From positions 1 to 64,000 of the forward strand of contig NZ_DATBBJ010000055.1 of NCBI RefSeq assembly GCF_036271055.1: 64,000 bases of DNA, in the 5' to 3' direction. Shown here one piece after another: positions 26,889-35,492 of the stretch. The translations under genes and the position numbers were made by a program. The notes beneath the pieces are model-generated. The model had not been told where the DNA came from, did not search any database, and saw nothing but the letters and a program-made list of their open reading frames with translations. The stretch's first letter is position 1; each line of letters begins with the position of its first letter. Source of the stretch: Scandinavium sp036271055. Its GTDB lineage: Bacteria > Pseudomonadota > Gammaproteobacteria > Enterobacterales > Enterobacteriaceae.

Positions 26889-27540
26889 GCCTCTCAGTTG
26901 GGAGTCGCAGTTTTTCGGTATCGACAGCGCGATTTTGCGCTTTAGCGATGATTCTCCGGAACTGTGTGCCAATGATTTAGCGAACTGGGCGCGGGTGCAG
27001 GCTAAAATTCCAGCGCAGCGCACCGACTGGCTCGATGCGTTGCAACAGTTGGGCTTCCAACTGGTAGAAGGCGAAGTCGATTTTAAATTGGCTGTGATAG
27101 ACGACGTTAATCCACAGGCAGAAATCGCCACCGAGCGTGATATTCCGCAACTGCGGGAGCTCGCCGCACAGGCGTTTGCTCAGAGCCGTTTTCGCGCGCC
27201 ATGGTATGCCGAAGACGTAAGCGGGCGCTTCTACGCGCAATGGATTGAAAATGCCGTTCGCGGCACGTTTGACCATCAATGCCTGATTTTTCGTGACAAT
27301 AGCGCCGATGTCCGCGCTTTTGTTTCCCTGCGTCAGTTAAACGAAAGTGAAGCCCGCATTGGGCTGCTGGCTGGGCGCGGCGCGGGTGAAGTCTTAATGC
27401 AGACGGCAATGCGCTGGGCGCATGAGCATCAGCTGACAACGCTGCGGGTGGGCACCCAAATGGGCAACACCGCAGCCCTTAAACGTTACATTCAAAGCGG
27501 GGCTGTTCTTGAAAGCACCGCCTACTGGTTATACAGGTGA
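26866..27540 (+). CDS. wecD: dTDP-fucosamine acetyltransferase
   Basis: A 224-residue GNAT-family N-acetyltransferase that acetylates dTDP-4-amino-4,6-dideoxygalactose to dTDP-Fuc4NAc. The acetyl-CoA-binding loop is seen as LLAGRGAGEVLMQTA (about residues 164-178). It starts with GTG inside the end of rffH and has the E. coli length. The N-terminal half is more diverged from E. coli than the C-terminal catalytic half. Confidence 0.92.
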   Translation: MRVHASIEPLSWESQFFGIDSAILRFSDDSPELCANDLANWARVQAKIPAQRTDWLDALQQLGFQLVEGEVDFKLAVIDDVNPQAEIATERDIPQLRELAAQAFAQSRFRAPWYAEDVSGRFYAQWIENAVRGTFDHQCLIFRDNSADVRAFVSLRQLNESEARIGLLAGRGAGEVLMQTAMRWAHEHQLTTLRVGTQMGNTAALKRYIQSGAVLESTAYWLYR

Positions 27541-27544
27541 CACG

Positions 27545-28675
27545 ATGATTCCCTTTAATGCTCCACCGGTTGTCGGTACCGAACTCGATTACATGCAATC
27601 TGCCATGGGCAGTGGAAAACTGTGCGGCGATGGCGGTTTTACCCGTCGCTGTCAGCAGTGGATGGAGCAACGTTTTGGCAGCGCCAAAGTGCTGTTAACA
27701 CCGTCCTGCACCGCATCGCTGGAAATGGCGGCGCTGCTGCTGGATATCCAGCCCGGCGATGAAGTGATCATGCCGAGTTATACTTTCGTATCCACCGCCA
27801 ACGCATTCGTGTTGCGCGGGGCGAGAATCATCTTTGTCGATATTCGACGCGATACGATGAACATCGATGAAACGCTGATTGAAGCGGCGATCACTGACAA
27901 AACCCGCGCTATCGTGCCGGTGCATTACGCAGGCGTGGCCTGTGAAATGGACACCATCATGGCAATTGCCAAAAAACACGATCTGTTTGTGGTGGAAGAT
28001 GCCGCACAGGGCGTGATGTCGACCTATAAAGGCCGCGCATTGGGCACCATCGGGCACATTGGCTGCTTTAGCTTCCATGAAACCAAAAACTACACTGCGG
28101 GTGGCGAAGGCGGTGCGACGCTGATTAACGACAGCAAGCTGGTTGAGCGTGCTGAAGTGATCCGCGAAAAAGGCACTAACCGCAGTCAGTTCTTCCGTGG
28201 TCAGGTCGATAAATACACCTGGCGCGATATTGGCTCCAGCTATCTGATGGCCGATTTGCAGGCCGCTTATTTATGGGCGCAACTGGAAGCGGCAGACCGC
28301 ATTAATCAGCAGCGCCTGAGCCTGTGGCAAACCTATTACGATGCGCTGAAACCGCTGGCGGATGCGGGTCGTATTGAGTTGCCAACTGTTCCTGCCGATT
28401 GTGTTCACAATGCGCACATGTTCTATATCAAGCTGCGCGATGAGGCCGATCGCGGCAAACTGATTGCCTGGCTGAAAGAAGCGGAAATCATGGCGGTGTT
28501 CCACTATATCCCGCTGCACTCTTCGCCTGCCGGTGAAGCATTCGGCGAATTCCGTGGTGACGATCGCTTTACCACCCAGGAAAGTGAGCGTTTGCTGCGC
28601 CTGCCGCTGTTCTACAATCTGGCGACAGTGAATCAACGTACGGTGATTAACTCCCTGCTGAGCTACTTCGCCTGA
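27545..28675 (+). CDS. wecE: dTDP-4-amino-4,6-dideoxygalactose transaminase
   Basis: A 376-residue fold-type I PLP sugar aminotransferase of the DegT/DnrJ/EryC1 family. The PLP lysine is K181 in FHETKNYTAGGEGG, and the EDAAQG motif that contacts PLP is at about 151-156. Length equals E. coli WecE. The ATG at 27545 gives MIPFNAPPVVGTE and lies four bases after the wecD stop. Confidence 0.96.
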   Translation: MIPFNAPPVVGTELDYMQSAMGSGKLCGDGGFTRRCQQWMEQRFGSAKVLLTPSCTASLEMAALLLDIQPGDEVIMPSYTFVSTANAFVLRGARIIFVDIRRDTMNIDETLIEAAITDKTRAIVPVHYAGVACEMDTIMAIAKKHDLFVVEDAAQGVMSTYKGRALGTIGHIGCFSFHETKNYTAGGEGGATLINDSKLVERAEVIREKGTNRSQFFRGQVDKYTWRDIGSSYLMADLQAAYLWAQLEAADRINQQRLSLWQTYYDALKPLADAGRIELPTVPADCVHNAHMFYIKLRDEADRGKLIAWLKEAEIMAVFHYIPLHSSPAGEAFGEFRGDDRFTTQESERLLRLPLFYNLATVNQRTVINSLLSYFA

Positions 28676-28676
28676 T

Positions 28677-29927
28677 ATGTCACTGGCAAAAGCTTCAATC
28701 TGGACGGCAGCCAGCACGCTGGTCAAAATTGGTGCGGGTCTGCTGGTCGTAAAACTGTTGGCGGTCTCATATGGTCCGTCTGGCGTGGGTCAGGCGGGGA
28801 ATTTCCGTCAGCTGGTCACGGTATTGGGCGTGCTGGCAGGCGCGGGGATCTTCAACGGCGTCACTAAATTTGTCGCGCAGTATCACGACGACCCTGATCA
28901 TTTACGTAAAGTCGTAGGCACTTCATCGACAATGGTGCTCGGCTTCTCGACGCTGCTGGCGGTCATTTTCGTGCTTGCGGCCGCGCCCATTAGCCAGGGC
29001 CTGTTCGGTCATACTCATTATCAGGGTTTAGTGCGTTTAGTGGCGCTGGTCCAAATGGGGATCGCCTGGGCGAACCTGTTGCTGGCGTTGTTGAAAGGTT
29101 TTCGTGATGCGTCCGGAAACGCACTGGCACTGATTGCCGGTAGCCTTATTGGCGTCGCGGCATATTTTGTAAGCTGGCATCTTGGCGGCTACGAGGGCGC
29201 ATTGCTGGGTCTGGCATTAGTGCCTGCGCTGGTGGTACTTCCGGCGGGCATCATGCTGGCGAAACGCAAAGCGATTCCTTTTGCTTACCTTAAACCACGC
29301 TGGGATGCGTTTTATGCCGGGCAGTTAGGCAAATTCACCCTGATGGCGCTGATAACCTCGGTGACATTGCCGGTGGCTTACGTGATGATGCGAAATCTGC
29401 TAGCGGCGCATTTCAGCTGGGATGAAGTCGGTATTTGGCAGGGCGTGAGCAGTATTTCCGATGCCTACCTGCAATTTATTACCGCTTCGTTCAGCGTCTA
29501 TTTACTGCCGACGCTCTCACGATTGACGGTCAAAACAGACATCACCCGTGAAATCGGTAAAGCACTCAAGTTTGTGCTTCCTGCGGTGGCGGCGGCAAGT
29601 CTCACCGTCTGGCTGTTGCGTGATTTTGCCATTTGGTTATTGTTCTCCGCGAAGTTCACTGCGATGCGTGACCTCTTCGCGTGGCAACTGGTGGGTGATG
29701 TGCTGAAAGTAGGCGCTTACGTCTACGGCTATCTGGTGATCGCCAAAGCCTCGCTGCGGTTTTATATTCTGACAGAAATCAGCCAGTTCACCTTGCTGAC
29801 TGCGTTCTCACACTGGCTGATCCCGGCGCATGGCGCATTGGGAGCAGCACAGGCCTACATGGCGACCTATATCGTTTATTTTGCGCTGTGTAGCGGCGTA
29901 TTTTTAATTTGGCGTAAACGCGCATGA
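28677..29927 (+). CDS. wzxE: ECA lipid III flippase WzxE
   Basis: A 416-residue polytopic MOP-superfamily flippase, about twelve membrane segments, that moves the undecaprenyl-PP-linked ECA trisaccharide across the inner membrane. It starts MSLAKASIWTAASTLVKIGA one base after wecE ends. Its last four bases overlap wecF. Confidence 0.95.
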   Translation: MSLAKASIWTAASTLVKIGAGLLVVKLLAVSYGPSGVGQAGNFRQLVTVLGVLAGAGIFNGVTKFVAQYHDDPDHLRKVVGTSSTMVLGFSTLLAVIFVLAAAPISQGLFGHTHYQGLVRLVALVQMGIAWANLLLALLKGFRDASGNALALIAGSLIGVAAYFVSWHLGGYEGALLGLALVPALVVLPAGIMLAKRKAIPFAYLKPRWDAFYAGQLGKFTLMALITSVTLPVAYVMMRNLLAAHFSWDEVGIWQGVSSISDAYLQFITASFSVYLLPTLSRLTVKTDITREIGKALKFVLPAVAAASLTVWLLRDFAIWLLFSAKFTAMRDLFAWQLVGDVLKVGAYVYGYLVIAKASLRFYILTEISQFTLLTAFSHWLIPAHGALGAAQAYMATYIVYFALCSGVFLIWRKRA

Positions 29928-31003
29928 CTGCACTGATACATGTATTGGGATCGGATATCCCGCACCATAACCAGACCGTCCTGCGGTTTTTCAGCGAAGA
30001 GCTGGCGGCTGGCAGTGAGCACGCGCGCGCGTTTATGGTGGTGGGCGATGAAAACGAATTACGCGCCGCTGGCCCGAATCTCTCGGTGACTTTTTATCCC
30101 AACAAGAAAGCGCTGGCGACAGCCGTGGTGGCGAAAGCCAAAGTGAACCGTGAACAGCGCTTCTTCTTCCACGGACAGTTCAATACCGGGTTGTGGCTGG
30201 CTCTGCTTTCCGGCGGCATTAAGCCCGCGCAGTTTAACTGGCATATCTGGGGCGCGGATCTTTACGAAGTGTCGCGCGGCCTGAAATTCCGTCTGTTTTA
30301 TCCGCTTCGCCGCCTGGCACAAGGGCGCGTGGGCCGTGTTTTCGCGACGCGTGGCGATTTGAATACCTTTGCAAGTGTGCATCCAAACGTGCAGGGTGAG
30401 TTGCTCTATTTCCCGACGCGCATGGATCCATCATTGAACGAGATGGCAAATGAGCAGCGTGACAACCCGACGCTGACCATTCTGGTCGGCAACTCCGGCG
30501 ATCGCAGCAATGACCACATTGCCGCGCTGAAAGCGATTCATCAGCAGTTTGGCGACACAGTCAATGTTGTGCTGCCGATGGGCTATCCGGCGAGTAACGA
30601 GGCTTATATTGCCGAGGTTCGTGCGGCGGGTGCGGCGTTGTTTAGCACAGAACACTTGCAAATCCTCAGTGAAAAACTGGCGTTCGACGATTATCTGGCG
30701 CTGCTACGTCGCTGTGATTTGGGTTACTTCCTCTTCCCGCGCCAGCAGGGCATTGGCACATTGTGTCTGCTAATCCAGGCGGGCATTCCCTGCGTGTTGA
30801 ACCGGGAAAACCCGTTCTGGCAGGATATGGTTGAGCAACACATTCCGGTACTGTTTACCGCTGACACGCTGAACGTCGACATTGTGCGTGAAGCACAGCG
30901 ACAACTGGCGGGTGTGGATAAAACACAGATCGCGTTTTTCCGTCCAAACTATCTTGAACCGTGGAACCAAGCGTTGCGGGTTGCAGCAGGAGAAGCGCAA
31001 TGA
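29924..31003 (+). CDS. wecF: TDP-Fuc4NAc:lipid II fucosaminyltransferase
   Basis: A 359-residue GT56-family glycosyltransferase that adds the third sugar, Fuc4NAc, to make ECA lipid III on the cytoplasmic face of the inner membrane. It begins MTALIHVLGSDIPHHNQTVL, and the family GNSGDRSNDHIAAL stretch is present. It overlaps both wzxE and wzyE by four bases (ATGA). Confidence 0.94.
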   Translation: MTALIHVLGSDIPHHNQTVLRFFSEELAAGSEHARAFMVVGDENELRAAGPNLSVTFYPNKKALATAVVAKAKVNREQRFFFHGQFNTGLWLALLSGGIKPAQFNWHIWGADLYEVSRGLKFRLFYPLRRLAQGRVGRVFATRGDLNTFASVHPNVQGELLYFPTRMDPSLNEMANEQRDNPTLTILVGNSGDRSNDHIAALKAIHQQFGDTVNVVLPMGYPASNEAYIAEVRAAGAALFSTEHLQILSEKLAFDDYLALLRRCDLGYFLFPRQQGIGTLCLLIQAGIPCVLNRENPFWQDMVEQHIPVLFTADTLNVDIVREAQRQLAGVDKTQIAFFRPNYLEPWNQALRVAAGEAQ

Positions 31004-32346
31004 GCCTGATGCAGTTTACCGGCCTGTTTGTGGTCTGGCTGTTTTCATCGCTGTTTATCGCCACACTGACTTACTTTGAGTTTCGTCGGGTGCGCTTTAA
31101 CTTTAATGTCTTCTTCTCGCTGCTGTTTTTGCTGACGTTTTTCTTCGGCTTCCCGCTGTCGATGATGTTAGTCTTCCGCTTCGACGTAGGTATCGCGCCG
31201 CCTGAAATTTTGCTTCAGGCACAGTTGTCGGCGGTCTGTTTTTATGCGGTTTACTATGTGGCGTACAAAACGCGTTTGCGTGCCTCGCGGCCACTCTCAG
31301 AGCGCCGTCCGCTGTTCACCATGAACCGGGTGGAAACGCATCTGACGTGGATGATACTGGCGCTGGTTGCGCTGTTCTGCGTCGGCGTGTTCTTTATGCA
31401 TAACGGCTTCCTGCTGTTCAAACTGCACTCCTATAGCCAAATTTTCTCCAGTGAAGTCTCTGGCGTGGCGCTTAAACGCTTCTTCTATTTCTTCATTCCG
31501 GCGATGTTAGTGGTGTACTTCTTACGCCAGGACAGCAAAGCGTGGATTTTCTTCCTTGTCAGCACTGTGGCATTTGGTTTGCTGACTTATGTGATCGTCG
31601 GCGGGACGCGTGCCAACATCATTATCGCTTTCGCCATTTTCCTGTTTATCGGCATCATTCGCGGCTGGATCTCTCTGTGGATGCTGGCGGCGGCGGGTGT
31701 GCTGGGCATTGTCGGGATGTTCTGGTTGGCGCTGAAACGCTATGGTTTGAACGTCAGCGGTGACGAGGCGTTCTACACCTTCCTCTATCTGACGCGCGAT
31801 ACCTTCTCGCCGTGGGAAAACCTGGCGCTGCTGCTGCAAAACTACGACAAAATTGATTTTCAGGGACTGGCGCCGATCGTGCGCGATTTCTATGTGTTTA
31901 TCCCCACCTGGTTGTGGCCCGAGCGGCCTGGCATTGTGCTGAACACCGCCAACTACTTTACCTGGGAAGTGCTGAATAACCATTCCGGGCTGGCGATCTC
32001 CCCGACGCTTATCGGTTCGTTGTTGGTGATGGGCGGCGCGTGGTTTATTCCGCTCGGCGCGGTGGTGGTCGGCCTAATCATTAAATGGTTTGACTGGCTC
32101 TATCTGCTTGGCAACCGTGAAACGAACCGCTACAAAGCGGCGATCCTGCACAGTTTCTGTTTTGGGGCTATCTTCAACATGATTGTGCTGGCCCGCGAAG
32201 GACTCGACTCTTTCGTTTCTCGCGTGGTCTTTTTCCTGGTGGTGTTCGGGCTCTGCCTGCTGATCGCCAAAATGCTTTACTGGCTGCTGGACAGCGCCGG
32301 GCTTATCAATAAGCGATCAAGGCCGTTGCCACACCCTCTGGTTTGA
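31000..32346 (+). CDS. wzyE: ECA polymerase WzyE
   Basis: A 448-residue polytopic inner-membrane protein with about eleven membrane segments and a large periplasmic part, which links ECA trisaccharide units. It is two residues shorter than in E. coli, the difference lying in the variable C-terminal tail. The ATG at 31000 (MSLMQFTGLFVVWLF) overlaps the wecF stop. The central SGVALKRFFYFFIPAMLVVY region is nearly invariant. Confidence 0.94.
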   Translation: MSLMQFTGLFVVWLFSSLFIATLTYFEFRRVRFNFNVFFSLLFLLTFFFGFPLSMMLVFRFDVGIAPPEILLQAQLSAVCFYAVYYVAYKTRLRASRPLSERRPLFTMNRVETHLTWMILALVALFCVGVFFMHNGFLLFKLHSYSQIFSSEVSGVALKRFFYFFIPAMLVVYFLRQDSKAWIFFLVSTVAFGLLTYVIVGGTRANIIIAFAIFLFIGIIRGWISLWMLAAAGVLGIVGMFWLALKRYGLNVSGDEAFYTFLYLTRDTFSPWENLALLLQNYDKIDFQGLAPIVRDFYVFIPTWLWPERPGIVLNTANYFTWEVLNNHSGLAISPTLIGSLLVMGGAWFIPLGAVVVGLIIKWFDWLYLLGNRETNRYKAAILHSFCFGAIFNMIVLAREGLDSFVSRVVFFLVVFGLCLLIAKMLYWLLDSAGLINKRSRPLPHPLV

Positions 32347-32357
32347 TAAGGAAACAC

Positions 32358-33098
32358 ATGACGGATCCAACAGCAGCGCCGCTTTACACTGTTCGCGGTT
32401 TGCAGCTTATCGGCTGGCGCGATATGCAGCATGCGCTCGACTATCTGTATGCCGATGGGCAGATGAGGCAGGGGACGCTGGTAGCGATCAACGCCGAAAA
32501 AGTGCTGACGGCGGAAGATAACGCCGAGGTGCGAACGTTGATAGACGCTGCGGAATTCAAATATGCCGATGGCATCAGTGTGGTGCGCTCGATTCGCAAG
32601 AAATACCCGCAGGCGAACGTTTCACGCGTCGCGGGTGCAGATCTATGGGAAGCGTTGATGGCGCGAGCAGGAGCGGAAGGCACGCCCGTTTTCTTGATCG
32701 GTGGAAAGCCAGATGTTCTCGCTCAAACTGAAGCTAAACTGCGCCAGCAGTGGAACGTCAATATCGCCGGAAGCCAGGACGGGTATTTCAAACCGGAAGA
32801 ACGGCAGGCGCTGTTTGAGCGCATTCACGCCAGCGGCGCGAAGATTGTCACCGTAGCGATGGGTTCACCGAAGCAGGAAATCTTGATGCGCGACTGCCGT
32901 CTGGTTCATCCGGATTCTTTGTATATGGGCGTTGGCGGCACCTATGACGTGTTCACCGGTCACGTAAAACGTGCGCCTAAAATATGGCAAAAGCTGGGGC
33001 TGGAATGGCTCTACCGTTTACTGTCGCAGCCAAGCCGTCTTACCCGTCAGCTGCGCCTTCTGCGCTATCTTCGCTGGCACTACACCGGCCAGCTTTAA
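32358..33098 (+). CDS. wecG: UDP-ManNAcA transferase WecG
   Basis: A 246-residue GT26-family (WecG/TagA/CpsF) enzyme that adds ManNAcA to GlcNAc-PP-undecaprenol, making ECA lipid II. Family marks are DGISVVRSIRKKYP, VAMGSPKQE and GVGGTYDVFTGHVKRAP. The ATG at 32358 follows AAGGAAACAC and gives the E. coli length; the open frame begins 15 bases earlier. It is the last gene of the ECA operon. Confidence 0.95.
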   Translation: MTDPTAAPLYTVRGLQLIGWRDMQHALDYLYADGQMRQGTLVAINAEKVLTAEDNAEVRTLIDAAEFKYADGISVVRSIRKKYPQANVSRVAGADLWEALMARAGAEGTPVFLIGGKPDVLAQTEAKLRQQWNVNIAGSQDGYFKPEERQALFERIHASGAKIVTVAMGSPKQEILMRDCRLVHPDSLYMGVGGTYDVFTGHVKRAPKIWQKLGLEWLYRLLSQPSRLTRQLRLLRYLRWHYTGQL

Positions 33099-33113
33099 TC
33101 TCCCTCGCTTAAA

Positions 33114-33144
33114 AATGTATTGCACGGAAATTGTGCAATACATT
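33114..33144. promoter_or_regulatory. Perfect 12-base inverted repeat after wecG
   Basis: AATGTATTGCAC-ggaaatt-GTGCAATACATT is a perfect palindrome 15 bases after the wecG stop. No T run follows on the plus strand, so it is not a standard wec terminator. The core TTGCAC-N7-GTGCAA has the spacing of an NtrC site and lies 157 bases upstream of yifK. Confidence 0.55.
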
Positions 33145-33300
33145 CACGTAACTAATACTTTGTTTGCCATTTCAGCCATTTTAATTAACCATGCGCACCC
33201 TTCAAGCCTGTGCATCACTGCGTGCAGACATTTCACAGCAGTGATTCTGTTCAGAACAATAACCGGCTTTGACCGGCACGCGACAAACACACGAGGATTT

Positions 33301-34686
33301 ATGACGGAGAAACAACCGGTGCTGCAGCGAGGGCTGGAAGCGCGACACATTGAACTCATTGCGCTCGGCGGCACCATTGGCGTCGGTTTGTTTATGGGGT
33401 CAGCGAGCACGCTCAAGTGGGCGGGTCCGTCAGTATTGTTGGCGTACATCATCGCCGGGTTGTTTGTCTTCTTCATTATGCGTTCGATGGGCGAAATGCT
33501 GTTCCTCGAACCGGTTACTGGCTCGTTTGCCGTTTATGCGCATCGTTACATGAGTCCATTCTTCGGCTATCTCACGGCCTGGTCCTACTGGTTTATGTGG
33601 ATAGCGGTCGGGATTTCAGAGATAACCGCGATTGGCGTGTACACCCAATTCTGGTTCCCGGAGATGGCACAATGGATACCTGCACTTATCGCCGTCGCGT
33701 TAGTGGGGTTGGCGAATCTGGCGGCGGTGCGTTTATACGGCGAGCTTGAGTTTTGGTTCGCCATGATCAAAGTCACGACCATTATCGTGATGATTGTCGT
33801 GGGGCTGGGCGTTATCTTCTTTGGTTTCGGTAACGGTGGTCACGCCTTGGGCTTCGGCAATCTGACCGAAAATGGCGGCTTCTTCGCGGGTGGTTGGAAA
33901 GGCTTCCTGACCGCGCTATGTATCGTGGTTGCGTCGTACCAGGGCGTGGAGCTTATCGGCATTACCGCAGGCGAGGCGAAAAATCCGCAAGTCACATTGC
34001 GTAGCGCGGTCGGGAAAGTGCTGTGGCGTATTCTGATTTTCTACGTGGGCGCTATTTTCGTCATTGTGACGATTTTCCCGTGGAACGAAATTGGCAGCAA
34101 TGGCAGTCCGTTCGTACTGACTTTTGCCAAAATCGGCATCACGGCAGCGGCAGGGATCATCAATTTTGTGGTGCTGACGGCGGCGTTATCCGGCTGTAAT
34201 AGCGGCATGTACAGTTGTGGCCGTATGCTCTACGCGTTAGCGAAAAACCGCCAACTGCCATCGGCGATTGCGAAAGTTTCGCGTAACGGTGTGCCGGTGG
34301 TCGGTGTGGCTGTATCGATTGCCGTGCTGCTGCTCGGTTCTTGCCTGAACTACCTCATTCCGAATCCCCAGCGTGTGTTTGTCTATGTCTACAGCGCCAG
34401 CGTGCTGCCTGGCATGGTGCCGTGGTTTGTTATTCTGATAAGCCAGCTGCGTTTTCGCGACGCACATAAACAAGCGATGACCAGCCACCCGTTCCGCTCG
34501 GTATTGTTCCCATGGACTAACTATTTAACGATGGCGTTCCTGGTTTGCGTATTGATTGGCATGGGCTTCAACGAAGATACACGTATGTCTCTCTTTGTTG
34601 GTGCTATCTTCCTCGCCGTCGTGACGTTGCTGTACAGAGTATTACGCCTTGGTCGTGTGGGTGAGGCACATAAATCGCAGGAATAA
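33301..34686 (+). CDS. thrP: Threonine/serine permease ThrP (YifK)
   Basis: A 461-residue amino acid permease of the AAT family (APC superfamily) with twelve predicted membrane segments, the length of E. coli YifK. The N-terminal signature GLEARHIELIALGGTIGVGLFMGS is visible. In E. coli YifK is reported to carry threonine and serine; in Salmonella it is controlled by Lrp and the sRNA GcvB. The ATG at 33301 follows CACGAGGATTT. It sits alone between the wec operon and tRNA genes. Confidence 0.93.
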   Translation: MTEKQPVLQRGLEARHIELIALGGTIGVGLFMGSASTLKWAGPSVLLAYIIAGLFVFFIMRSMGEMLFLEPVTGSFAVYAHRYMSPFFGYLTAWSYWFMWIAVGISEITAIGVYTQFWFPEMAQWIPALIAVALVGLANLAAVRLYGELEFWFAMIKVTTIIVMIVVGLGVIFFGFGNGGHALGFGNLTENGGFFAGGWKGFLTALCIVVASYQGVELIGITAGEAKNPQVTLRSAVGKVLWRILIFYVGAIFVIVTIFPWNEIGSNGSPFVLTFAKIGITAAAGIINFVVLTAALSGCNSGMYSCGRMLYALAKNRQLPSAIAKVSRNGVPVVGVAVSIAVLLLGSCLNYLIPNPQRVFVYVYSASVLPGMVPWFVILISQLRFRDAHKQAMTSHPFRSVLFPWTNYLTMAFLVCVLIGMGFNEDTRMSLFVGAIFLAVVTLLYRVLRLGRVGEAHKSQE

Positions 34687-34738
34687 ACATCAAAACGTGC
34701 AAAGCATAACCAAACGAGAAATTTCTTTAAAAAGAGAC

Positions 34739-34767
34739 TAGACAGCATCGCGTGAAGTCCGTAATAT
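34739..34767 (+). promoter_or_regulatory. Promoter of the argX-hisR-leuT-proM operon
   Basis: TAGACA at 34739-34744 and TAATAT at 34762-34767 are exactly 17 bases apart. A GC-rich discriminator (CCGACCCC) follows, typical of stringently controlled stable-RNA promoters. It lies 22 bases before tRNA-Arg. Confidence 0.75.
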
Positions 34768-34788
34768 CCGACCCCGCAACGGCGCTAA

Positions 34789-34865
<77 letters not shown>

Positions 34866-34933
34866 TTTACCCGGTGCTGGAGCTGCGGTGGTCTGTAATG
34901 AAATTACAGGGCCGCGTGAAAAGAATATCAGTG

Positions 34934-35009
34934 GTGGCTATAGCTCAGTTGGTAGAGCCCTGGATTGTGATTCCAGTTGTCGTGGGTTCGAATCCCATTA
35001 GCCACCCCA
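34934..35009 (+). tRNA. hisR: tRNA-His (GTG)
   Basis: A 76-base gene including the extra 5' G (position -1) typical of tRNA-His, with encoded CCA. The anticodon GTG is at 34967-34969, in the loop TTGTGAT between CTGGA and TCCAG. Confidence 0.97.
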
Positions 35010-35029
35010 TTATTGATAAGTTGTGACAT

Positions 35030-35116
35030 GCGACGGTGGCGGAATTGGTAGACGCGCTAGCTTCAGGTGTTAGTGTCTTAACGGACGTGGGGGTTCAAGT
35101 CCCCCCCCTCGCACCA
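35030..35116 (+). tRNA. leuT: tRNA-Leu (CAG)
   Basis: An 87-base class II tRNA with a long variable arm (GTGTC-ttaa-CGGAC region), encoded CCA and anticodon CAG at 35064-35066. The acceptor strand reads GCGACGG against CCCTCGC, leaving a C-C mismatch at pair 5-68, where E. coli leuT has A-C. Confidence 0.96.
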
Positions 35117-35157
35117 CGACTTAAAGAATTGAACTAAAAATTCAAAAAGCAGTACAT

Positions 35158-35234
35158 CGGCGAGTAGCGCAGCTTGGTAGCGCAACTGGTTTGGGACCAG
35201 TGGGTCGGAGGTTCGAATCCTCTCTCGCCGACCA
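35158..35234 (+). tRNA. proM: tRNA-Pro (TGG)
   Basis: A 77-base cloverleaf with encoded CCA. The anticodon TGG is at 35192-35194, in the loop TTTGGGA between ACTGG and CCAGT. It is the last gene of the tRNA operon. Confidence 0.97.
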
Positions 35235-35240
35235 ATTTTG

Positions 35241-35265
35241 AACCCCGCTTAGGCGGGGTTTTTTC
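35241..35265 (+). terminator. tRNA operon terminator
   Basis: AACCCCGC-ttag-GCGGGGTT is an eight-pair hairpin followed by TTTT, seven bases after tRNA-Pro. Confidence 0.93.
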
Positions 35266-35333
35266 TATTCTGAATTCGGCATTTCTGCCTCAAGCAATAA
35301 AATCTCAGGTTCTAAATCCCGCACAAATGAATA

Positions 35334-35351
35334 TGTCTCCAGATGGCGACA
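35334..35351. promoter_or_regulatory. GlrR site 1 upstream of glmZ
   Basis: TGTC-tccagatggc-GACA matches the TGTC-N10-GACA recognition pattern of the response regulator GlrR exactly. It lies about 130 bases before the sigma-54 promoter of glmZ, a normal enhancer distance. Confidence 0.75.
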
Positions 35352-35396
35352 TTTAATTCCCTGATTTTAAGTAAAATCGTATTTGCCTTATTTTTG

Positions 35397-35414
35397 CGTC
35401 GCCGTTTAGCGACA
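35397..35414. promoter_or_regulatory. GlrR site 2 upstream of glmZ
   Basis: CGTC-gccgtttagc-GACA fits TGTC-N10-GACA except for the first base. It is 63 bases from site 1, about six helical turns, so both sites face the same side of the DNA. Confidence 0.65.
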
Positions 35415-35465
35415 TCTCATCTATTCCTAAATAGCGTAAACCCCTGATAATGAGGGGTGCAAGAG

Positions 35466-35488
35466 TGGCACACCTTGTGCAATAATAT
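35466..35488 (+). promoter_or_regulatory. Sigma-54 promoter of glmZ with overlapping sigma-70 -10
   Basis: TGGCACACCTTGTGCA at 35466-35481 has GG-N10-GC, the -24/-12 spacing of a sigma-54 promoter. The -12 GC (35479-35480) predicts transcription from 35492-35493, where GlmZ begins. TAATAT at 35483-35488 could serve as a -10 for sigma-70 with nearly the same start, though no good -35 is seen. Confidence 0.75.
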
Positions 35489-35492
35489 CGGT

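Noticed and set aside
26121..27131. 336-codon minus-strand ORF across rffH and wecD
   Set aside because: It spans two recognised genes on the opposite strand and has no ribosome-binding site or family resemblance.
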